From J088 sp003695505 [NCBI: Candidatus Dadabacteria bacterium] (GTDB lineage Bacteria; J088): 5,120 nucleotides of DNA. A model generated the notes under the pieces. That model searched no databases. It was not told the origin of the DNA and worked only from the letters and a program-made list of their open reading frames with translations. This document shows, piece after piece, positions 1 through 5,120 of the stretch; position 1 is the stretch's first letter; each line of letters starts with the position of its first letter. The position numbers and the translations under genes were made by a program. The DNA lies in NCBI GenBank assembly GCA_003695505.1, contig RFIY01000274.1, positions 1 through 5,120 on the forward strand. Direction: 5' to 3'.

Positions 1-344
1 CGGATTCGGTCGATCAGATTGCCGATGGCGCCGCCGCCAATCGCGCCCAGAACGCCCGGTACGAGAATGCGCTGTTCCGGCAGGCGCCGCAGCAGCGCAA
101 TCAGCATGCCCAGTGCGGCAATCGCGACGACCACGAAGAACGGGATGACGATTGATGGGCTGCCATCACTGAGCAGCCCGAACGCGGCACCACGGTTATG
201 TGCGCGCACGATGTTGAAGAATCCGTCAATGACCGGAAAACCTTCTCGCCAGCGCATGTTGGCGACGATCAGGTACTTCGTGACAAGATCCCCGACGAGA
301 ATGAGGGTGAATGCGACGGCAAATGCGATGGATCTGCGCTTCAT
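1..344 (-). CDS. lspA: Lipoprotein signal peptidase (signal peptidase II), N-terminal part, cut by window edge
   Basis: LspA is an inner-membrane aspartyl protease that removes the signal peptide from diacylglyceryl-modified prolipoproteins. The first 114 codons are visible and the gene runs off the left edge. The protein starts MKRRSIAFAV, has a hydrophobic segment at about residues 5-18 followed by the conserved GDLVTK (D19, K23), then the family motif NRGAAFG (50-56), hydrophobic segments at about 65-84 and 93-109, and GGAIGNLIDR (104-113). D112 in that last motif corresponds to the first catalytic aspartate of the family (D124 in Pseudomonas aeruginosa LspA); the second would lie outside the window. 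The ATG overlaps the ileS stop codon (ATGA, 341-344), and no strong Shine-Dalgarno precedes it, so translation is probably coupled to ileS. The family is about 160-170 aa long, so roughly 50 residues are missing. Identification is firm. Confidence 0.96.
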   Translation of the reverse strand, partial: MKRRSIAFAVAFTLILVGDLVTKYLIVANMRWREGFPVIDGFFNIVRAHNRGAAFGLLSDGSPSIVIPFFVVVAIAALGMLIALLRRLPEQRILVPGVLGAIGGGAIGNLIDRI

Positions 345-3166
345 GATGAGGCAGGTTCAGCCTGTTCGATTGCGGTGATGACCGCGTCACATCGTGGACA
401 CAAATCCGGGTGCGGCAGTGTGCCTACAGCCGGGTGGTACTGCCAGCATCGTGCGCATTTGTTGCCTTCCGCGCGAGCGAAGCCGATCCGCAACAGTTCC
501 TGCGGTTGCTCCGTGAGCCGTTCGTCTTCGAACGGGACGACCTCGACCTGGCTGACGATCAGCCACTCCGGGAGCAGGTCGGCATACTCGTCCAGCAGCT
601 TTCGATAGATACCTCGTCCACCGAGATAGACTTTTGCTTCGAGGCTGTGGCCGATTTCTTTGTTGGCGCGCCGGGTTTCGAGGAGCTTCTGCACGTCCTG
701 CCGAACGGTCAGCAGATGTTCCCATTCGCGCAGCTCCGTCTCGCTGAGGGAAAACGCGAGAGGCGGCTCGATTTTCGAGAGGAATACGCTCTCGGTTGCG
801 TCGCCGGGCAGGTGTTGCCACAATTCTTCGGTCGTGAAACTGAGGATCGGGGCAAGCAGGCGGGCGAGGGAGCGTGCTGCGCGATAAAGAACCGTTTGTG
901 CCGAGCGTCGCTCCGGGCTGTTGGCCCCGCCGCAATAGAGGCGATCCTTGGCCAGATCCAGATAGAGCGCGCTCAGGTCAACAATGCAGAACTGGCCGGC
1001 TTTCTGAAAGACCCGGTGGAAGGCGTGCTCGTCATATGCCGCGATGAGTTCACGCTCGAAGGCGAGCAGTCTGTGCAGCATCCAGCGATCAACGGGCTGA
1101 AGCGCCTCGATCGTTCGCCGGTCACGCTCGGGGTCGAAATCGTACAGATTCCCGGCGAGAAAGCGAAACGTATTGCGAATCTTGCGGTAGACGTCAACGA
1201 CACCACGCAAAATTTCGTCCGAAATGCGCATGTCGTCTTCGTACTGTTCGCTCGCGATCCAGGCACGGAGGATTTCGGCGCCGTACTGCTTGACGATCTT
1301 TGCGGGATCCACGACATTGCCGGCTGATTTGGACATCTTGTGTCCCTTGCCGTCCATGACAAAGCCATGGGTCAGCACCTGCTTGTACGGGGCGTGATCG
1401 CGCAGGGCGACTCCAAGCAGCAGCGATGACTGGAACCAGCCGCGATGCTGGTCGCTGCCCTCAAGATACAGGTCGGAAGGCGCGTGCAGATCCGGGCGTT
1501 GCTCCAGTACAGCCGCCCAGGAGATACCCGAATCGAACCAGACATCGAGAATATCGTTACCGCGTACGAAGTCCGTTCCGCCACAACCTGCGCACCGCGA
1601 ACCGTCCGGCAGGAAATCGTGTACGTCGCGGTTGAACCAGGCGTCGGCTCCCTCGGCCTCGAACTGAAGCGCGACGTGCCGCATCAGTTCGGGATCGAGC
1701 AGTGGTTCGTTGCACTGGGTACAGAACGGGACGGCGATCGGAACGCCCCAGCGACGCTGGCGGCTGATGCACCAGTCGGGCCGGTGTTGCACCATCGCGT
1801 GGATCCGGTTGTACCCCCAGGCCGGAACCCAGGAGGTTGCGTCGATCGCTTTGAGTGCACGCTCGCGCAGTTTGTTGGCATCCATGCTGATGAACCACTG
1901 CGCGGTTGCCCTGAAAATGATCGGCTTCTTTGAGCGCCAGTCGTGTGGGTAGCTGTGCCGCAGGGTTTCGCTGCGGAAGAGCAGACCTGTTTTTTCCAGA
2001 TGTTCGGCGATCTGGCTGTTGGCCTTCCAGACATGTTCACCGCGCAGCCATTCCGGGACCGTGTCGTCGTATGTGCCGTCATCGCGGACGGGGCAGTAGA
2101 TGTCGAGCCCCTCGCGCAATCCGACCTCGTAGTCGTCCGCACCGTGCCCGGGGGCGATATGAACCAGTCCCGTCCCGTCGGTCGCACTGACAAACTCCGC
2201 CTCGACGACCGTCCCCTGACGCTCGACGAACGGGTGATCGTATACGATGCCGGCCAGTTGCGCGCCCCGCAGCGTCCGTACCGGCTCCGGCGTCGATTCG
2301 CCGTCACCGAGGACTTCCGCCGCGCGATCCGTTGCCAGCACAACATAGCGCGGCTGCGGGTCGGGCAGCGGATAGATGCCATAGTCGAGATCCGGGTTTG
2401 CGGCGACCGCCAGGTTCGCCGGAAGCGTCCACGGGGTTGTCGTCCAGATCATCAGGTATACGGTGGCGCCGTCAGGGAGGCCCTGAGCGATGCGCGGGGG
2501 GGGCTCGGGCACCGGAAACAGGACGTAGACGCTGAGGTCGTCCTTGTCGTGGTATTCCAGTTCGGCTTCCGCCAGCGCGGTTCGATTTTCGATGGACCAC
2601 GCGACGGGTTTGCGGCGGCGAAACAGGTAACCGCCTTCAACCAGGTCCGCAAGGCGGCGCAGGGTTTCGGCTTCATAGCCGAAATCCATCGTCAGATATG
2701 GATTGTCCCAGTCCGCGAAAACGCCGAGGCGCCGGAACGCGTTACGCTGGATGTCAACGAATTGCTCTGCGTATTCGCGACAGGCCTGCCGGAACTCGGT
2801 GTCCGAAAGCTCACGAACTTTCTTCCCGAGCTTCTTGCTGACCTGGGTCTCGATCGGCAGGCCATGGCAATCCCATCCAGGCACGAACGGCACACGGTCG
2901 CCACGCAAACTGCGGTACTTGACAACGATGTCCTTGAGGACCTTGTTCAGCGCATGGCCGATATGGATTTCGCCGTTCGCGTAGGGAGGTCCATCGTGCA
3001 AAATGAACGTATCGCCTTCGCGCTCCTGCCAGCGGTGATAGATCTGCTGCTCCTGCCAGCGTTCCAGAAATTCAGGTTCACGCTTCGGCAGGTTGCCTCG
3101 CATCGGGAAGGCGGTCTGCGGCAGATTGAGCGTGTCTTTGTAAGCTGAGCCGTTGCCATCGGTCAT
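341..3166 (-). CDS. ileS: Isoleucyl-tRNA synthetase
   Basis: This cytoplasmic class I aminoacyl-tRNA synthetase charges tRNA-Ile with isoleucine and edits misactivated valine. The 941-aa length is close to the 938 aa of E. coli IleS. Visible motifs in order are PYANGEIHIGH (61-71, HIGH signature at 68-71), GWDCHGLPIE (97-106), the editing-domain WTTTPWTLPAN (241-251), the editing-site HIAPGHGADDY (336-346), DVWFDSG (541-547), LEGSDQHRGWF (568-578) and KMSKS (610-614). The anticodon-binding region follows at about 680-830, and a C-terminal zinc finger has C904, C907, C923 and C926. Two extra CxxC pairs (C482/C485 and C525/C528) lie in the catalytic core and may bind a second zinc; as I recall it, E. 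coli IleS lacks them. The ATG start gives the expected N-terminus (NLPQTAFPMRGNL) and has a GAGG about 10 bases upstream. The gene lies 58 bases after the DAHP synthase gene and overlaps lspA by 4 bases. The intervening 58 bases contain a 10-base palindrome (3198-3207) but no evident terminator. Confidence 0.99.
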   Translation of the reverse strand: MTDGNGSAYKDTLNLPQTAFPMRGNLPKREPEFLERWQEQQIYHRWQEREGDTFILHDGPPYANGEIHIGHALNKVLKDIVVKYRSLRGDRVPFVPGWDCHGLPIETQVSKKLGKKVRELSDTEFRQACREYAEQFVDIQRNAFRRLGVFADWDNPYLTMDFGYEAETLRRLADLVEGGYLFRRRKPVAWSIENRTALAEAELEYHDKDDLSVYVLFPVPEPPPRIAQGLPDGATVYLMIWTTTPWTLPANLAVAANPDLDYGIYPLPDPQPRYVVLATDRAAEVLGDGESTPEPVRTLRGAQLAGIVYDHPFVERQGTVVEAEFVSATDGTGLVHIAPGHGADDYEVGLREGLDIYCPVRDDGTYDDTVPEWLRGEHVWKANSQIAEHLEKTGLLFRSETLRHSYPHDWRSKKPIIFRATAQWFISMDANKLRERALKAIDATSWVPAWGYNRIHAMVQHRPDWCISRQRRWGVPIAVPFCTQCNEPLLDPELMRHVALQFEAEGADAWFNRDVHDFLPDGSRCAGCGGTDFVRGNDILDVWFDSGISWAAVLEQRPDLHAPSDLYLEGSDQHRGWFQSSLLLGVALRDHAPYKQVLTHGFVMDGKGHKMSKSAGNVVDPAKIVKQYGAEILRAWIASEQYEDDMRISDEILRGVVDVYRKIRNTFRFLAGNLYDFDPERDRRTIEALQPVDRWMLHRLLAFERELIAAYDEHAFHRVFQKAGQFCIVDLSALYLDLAKDRLYCGGANSPERRSAQTVLYRAARSLARLLAPILSFTTEELWQHLPGDATESVFLSKIEPPLAFSLSETELREWEHLLTVRQDVQKLLETRRANKEIGHSLEAKVYLGGRGIYRKLLDEYADLLPEWLIVSQVEVVPFEDERLTEQPQELLRIGFARAEGNKCARCWQYHPAVGTLPHPDLCPRCDAVITAIEQAEPASS

Positions 3167-3224
3167 GGTGATCGAGCCTCGCTTGGCCGGTGGGCAGCCG
3201 TTAACGGGTGCGCTACAGGATGTC

Positions 3225-4253
3225 TCAGGCGACCGGTTGCGGCAGCGTGCGGTCCACTGCGGCGGCTACGCGGCGGATGCCGTCCATCGCTTCGGCGAAT
3301 CCTTCGAAATCCAGAGACTGTGCCCCGTCACTCCATGCGTGGGCCGGGTCCGGGTGTACCTCGAGCATCAGGGCATCGGCGCCAGCGGCGACCGCTGCGC
3401 GTGCCAGGGGCGGTACCCAGCGCGTGACGCCCACGCCGTGGCTGGGGTCGATACACACCGGCAGGTGCGTCCATTCCTGAAGCACGGGCAATGCGTTGAG
3501 GTCGAGGGTGTTGCGCGTGGCCGTTTCGAAGGTACGGATGCCGCGTTCGCACAGAACGACGTGCGGGTTGCCGCCGGCCAGGATATACTCGGCGGCGAAG
3601 ACGAACTCCTTGAGGGTCGTGGACATGCCGCGCTTGAGCAGAACCGGAATGCGTGTCTGGCCCACTTCGCGAAGCAGGGCATAGTTCTGCACGTTGCGCG
3701 CACCGATCTGGTACATGTCTGTGTAGCGCCCCACAAGCTCGACGTTGTGCGGATCCATGACCTCGGTCACGATCGGCAGACCGGTTTCTTCACGCGCGGT
3801 CGCGAGCAGTTTCAGGCCGTCTTCGGCGAGACCCTGAAAGGCATACGGTGACGTGCGCGGTTTGAACGCGCCGCCACGCAAGATGCGCGCGCCGGCTGCC
3901 TTGACGGCTCTGGCCGTTGATACGATCTGTTCTTCGCTTTCCACCGAGCACGGTCCGGCCATGACGACGATTTCCCTGTCGCCAATGATGACGTCGCGTA
4001 CCGGAACCCGGGTTCGCTCGAGCGCACCGTCGCGGCTCGCCAATTTGTAGTCCTGGAGCACGGGCATGACGCGATCGACGCCCTCCAGCACCTCGAAACG
4101 CTCAGCGGATGTCGCGCGTTCATCGCCAATACAGGCGATGACGGTACGTTCGACGCCATCCAGCCGACGTGGTTCCAGACCTTCGTCGGTGACGGCTTTC
4201 ATGACGAGCTGTATCTGTTCTTCGGTCGCGCTCTTGCGCATGACGATGATCAT
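3225..4253 (-). CDS. aroF: 3-deoxy-7-phosphoheptulonate (DAHP) synthase, type I-beta with N-terminal ferredoxin-like regulatory domain
   Basis: The enzyme condenses phosphoenolpyruvate with erythrose 4-phosphate to give DAHP, the first step of the shikimate pathway, in the cytoplasm. At 342 aa it aligns by eye end to end with the Thermotoga maritima type I-beta enzyme. Residues 1 to about 70 ([10 protein letters not shown]...) form the ferredoxin-like domain that in T. maritima mediates tyrosine/phenylalanine feedback. The TIM-barrel follows with AGPCSVES (99-106), [17 protein letters not shown] (125-141), IGARNVQN (183-190), LLKRG (205-209), ERGIRTFE (236-243), DPSHGVG (269-275) and [17 protein letters not shown] (298-314). 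The four metal ligands of the T. maritima enzyme (Cys102, His272, Glu298, Asp309) fall at identical numbers here, and K131 is also kept, so it should be active. The start is supported by this alignment and by GGAG about 10 bases upstream. It is probably the first gene of a unit with ileS and lspA. The symbol follows the aroF/aroG family usage and is not certain; retention of the N-terminal domain suggests, but does not prove, feedback control. Confidence 0.96.
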   Translation of the reverse strand: MIIVMRKSATEEQIQLVMKAVTDEGLEPRRLDGVERTVIACIGDERATSAERFEVLEGVDRVMPVLQDYKLASRDGALERTRVPVRDVIIGDREIVVMAGPCSVESEEQIVSTARAVKAAGARILRGGAFKPRTSPYAFQGLAEDGLKLLATAREETGLPIVTEVMDPHNVELVGRYTDMYQIGARNVQNYALLREVGQTRIPVLLKRGMSTTLKEFVFAAEYILAGGNPHVVLCERGIRTFETATRNTLDLNALPVLQEWTHLPVCIDPSHGVGVTRWVPPLARAAVAAGADALMLEVHPDPAHAWSDGAQSLDFEGFAEAMDGIRRVAAAVDRTLPQPVA

Positions 4254-4363
4254 CTCGGCTGTACTCCGGGCAGGATTGTCATGACGGCGCCGCGTCGCCT
4301 GATGCCTGGTGGTCGGATCAGTGCCGGTGGCGGACGTCCCTGTTGAGCTGGATCAAAGTACTG

Positions 4364-4394
4364 ATTGTAACACGGGGCAGCGTTTCTTTTGTAA
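4364..4394 (-). promoter_or_regulatory. Candidate sigma-70 promoter (extended -10) for the DAHP synthase-ileS-lspA unit
   Basis: Read on the minus strand, positions 4372 to 4364 give TGTTACAAT, which is an extended -10 (TGn followed by TACAAT, five of six matches to TATAAT). The only -35-like element is a weak TTACAA at 4394-4389 with a long 19-base spacer, which an extended -10 could tolerate. Transcription would begin near 4357 and leave a leader of about 100 bases before the DAHP synthase start. This is pattern matching only. Confidence 0.4.
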
Positions 4395-4575
4395 TCGCGG
4401 AGCCGGTGGACATTCGTGATCGCTGGTGTTTTCCGAGGCGAACGGCAGTCGGATTTTTGATTTCGCTGAGGTGTTGCTGTCCGGGGGCCGGCATCACTTG
4501 CAGGGGATGGTGTTGCGGCCATCTGTGTTTGAGCATGGATCCGCGGCGCCGCTGGATATTGCGTTTCGTACGCGT

Positions 4576-4604
4576 TTGATAAATTGGCCGGATTGATACA
4601 GAAT
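4576..4604 (+). promoter_or_regulatory. Candidate sigma-70 promoter for the aldolase-like gene
   Basis: TTGATA (4576-4581, five of six matches to TTGACA) is followed after exactly 17 bases by CAGAAT (4599-4604, four of six matches to TATAAT). Transcription would start near 4611, giving a leader of about 130 bases before the ATG at 4741. The -10 is weak, so the site may be wrong or need an activator. Confidence 0.3.
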
Positions 4605-4619
4605 GAACATCAGGTCTGA

Positions 4620-4658
4620 GCCGCCATTCACTTTCTGGCGGCCGCGTGTTCTGGCGGC
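4620..4658 (+). repeat. Leader hairpin with a duplicated 3' arm
   Basis: GCCGCCA (4620-4626) pairs perfectly with TGGCGGC (4636-4642) across a 9-base loop. The 10-base sequence TTCTGGCGGC occurs at 4633-4642 and again at 4649-4658 (period 16), so the same 5' arm could pair with either copy, giving two mutually exclusive stems. No T-run follows either stem, so it does not look like an intrinsic terminator. It would sit at the 5' end of the aldolase leader if the promoter at 4576-4604 is real. Function unknown; chance similarity in GC-rich DNA is possible. Confidence 0.5.
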
Positions 4659-4726
4659 TGCCTGTTGCGGAATCTACCGGCGAAGATCACAGCTCCGTAC
4701 AGATCTTTCAGCAACCGTTTGCGTCC

Positions 4727-4733
4727 AAGGAGA
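4727..4733 (+). promoter_or_regulatory. Ribosome binding site of the aldolase-like gene
   Basis: AAGGAGA lies 7 bases before the ATG at 4741. It is a near-perfect Shine-Dalgarno sequence at standard spacing, and it decides the start of a gene that is open at the window edge. Confidence 0.85.
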
Positions 4734-4740
4734 CAGCACG

Positions 4741-5120
4741 ATGGGCAGGATTCACCCCGCCGACGCATTGTTCGAAGGCGAAAAGCCATTTCCGGTCATT
4801 CCATCCTGTGAGCACTTTGCCGGCAGCGAGAAGCTGATTCGCAAGGCGTTGGAATTGCAGGACAAACTCGGCCCGATTTTCGACATTACCTGTGATTGCG
4901 AAGATGGCGCACCGCAGGGCAAGGAAAAAGAGCATGCCGAAATGATCGTCAGCGTGCTATCCTCCGAGGCCAATGTTCACAAGATGGCGGGCGTTCGTAT
5001 ACACGATTACACCCATACGGACCACTGGAAGCAGGATGTCGATATTGTCGTGGATGGCATCGGGGAAATCGTCAGCTACATTACGATCCCGAAGCCAACC
5101 GCCGCGCACCAGGTCGCGGA
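4741..5120 (+). CDS. HpcH/HpaI aldolase / citrate lyase beta-like protein, N-terminal part, cut by window edge
   Basis: The 126 visible codons read MGRIHPADALFEGEKPFPVI at the start and continue without a stop to the right edge. The segment DITCDCEDGAPQGKEKEHAEM (about 48-68) matches the D-x-EDG(V)AP..K..A metal-binding and substrate motif of the CitE/malyl-CoA lyase superfamily, with E54 and D55 as likely acidic residues. VRIHDYTH (85-92) stands where many members have VRxN, and YITIPKP (113-119) resembles the IxxPK strand. The superfamily cleaves or forms C-C bonds in CoA thioesters (malyl-, citramalyl- or citryl-CoA) or 2-keto-3-deoxy acids using Mg2+. The CEHFAGSEKLIRKALELQ segment (23-40) I associate from memory with a proteobacterial subfamily annotated only as aldolase/citrate lyase family, so the substrate cannot be stated. 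The gene is divergent from the DAHP synthase unit, and the strong AAGGAGA fixes the start. The C-terminal half is not visible. Confidence 0.85.
   Translation, partial: MGRIHPADALFEGEKPFPVIPSCEHFAGSEKLIRKALELQDKLGPIFDITCDCEDGAPQGKEKEHAEMIVSVLSSEANVHKMAGVRIHDYTHTDHWKQDVDIVVDGIGEIVSYITIPKPTAAHQVA

Larger units (their letters stand above)
4254..4740. other. Divergent intergenic region without a convincing gene
   Basis: These 487 bases separate the leftward DAHP synthase gene from the rightward aldolase-like gene. Short open frames exist on both strands (for example 4343-4579 plus and 4250-4522 minus), but their products are rich in Arg, Pro and Cys, show no family motif and lack good ribosome binding sites, so I do not call them. 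The region holds candidate promoters in both directions, a GC-rich imperfect palindrome at 4539-4557 (core GCGGCGCCGC at 4543-4552) that could be an operator or chance, and a leader hairpin near 4620-4642. No TyrR-type box (TGTAAA-N6-TTTACA) was found next to the DAHP synthase gene. Confidence 0.7.

Noticed and set aside
410-1327. A 305-codon open frame on the plus strand, antisense to the 3' part of ileS
   Set aside because: It mirrors the codon structure of ileS and has no family motif; treated as a shadow frame.
1943-3148. A 401-codon open frame on the plus strand, antisense to ileS
   Set aside because: The opposite frame carries all IleS signature motifs without a break. Long antisense frames are expected in GC-rich coding DNA, and this product shows no recognisable domain or ribosome binding site.
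3198-3207. Perfect 10-base palindrome CCGTTAACGG between the DAHP synthase gene and ileS
   Set aside because: Too short for a stable hairpin and no T-run follows; likely chance, although a protein-binding site cannot be excluded.
3153-3851. A 232-codon plus-strand frame opposite the DAHP synthase gene
   Set aside because: The minus strand encodes a complete DAHP synthase with all metal ligands, so this is a shadow.
4539-4557. GC-rich imperfect palindrome considered as a terminator
   Set aside because: No T-tract follows on either strand and no gene ends nearby, since both flanking genes start from this region.
4250-4579. Short overlapping frames on both strands in the intergenic region (up to 90 codons)
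   Set aside because: Composition is rich in Arg, Pro and Cys with no motif, no good Shine-Dalgarno and, for the minus frame, an overlap with the DAHP synthase start.

Overview
The window looks like ordinary chromosomal housekeeping sequence from a moderately GC-rich Gram-negative bacterium, most likely a gamma- or betaproteobacterium. This rests on the IleS-LspA gene pair, on an IleS of the proteobacterial length (941 aa) with the C-terminal Cys4 zinc finger, and on an aldolase/citrate-lyase-like protein of a type I associate with proteobacteria. I cannot assign a genus. No mobile element, CRISPR array, tRNA or rRNA was seen.

There are two divergent transcription units. Reading leftwards (minus strand) from about 4254 to the left edge are a type I-beta DAHP synthase (3225-4253), isoleucyl-tRNA synthetase ileS (341-3166) and the first 114 codons of signal peptidase II lspA (1-344, cut by the window edge). 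The spacing is 58 bases between the first two genes. The ileS stop and lspA start overlap as ATGA. Together these suggest a co-transcribed set joining the first step of aromatic amino acid synthesis, isoleucine charging and lipoprotein maturation. There is no metabolic pathway common to the three; ileS-lspA is a widely conserved pair, and the DAHP synthase stands where many gammaproteobacteria carry ribF.

Reading rightwards (plus strand) from 4741 is the start of a HpcH/HpaI aldolase / citrate-lyase-beta-like protein (126 codons visible, open at the right edge). It has a clear Shine-Dalgarno sequence.

The 487-base gap between the divergent genes (4254-4740) holds no convincing gene. It has a plausible extended -10 promoter for the DAHP synthase unit, a weaker candidate promoter for the aldolase gene, a small GC-rich imperfect palindrome, and a leader hairpin whose 3' arm is duplicated 16 bases further on. 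I saw no clear sign of a novel system; the most useful points for follow-up are the gene order, the extra CxxC pairs in IleS, the divergent aldolase subfamily and the leader hairpin.
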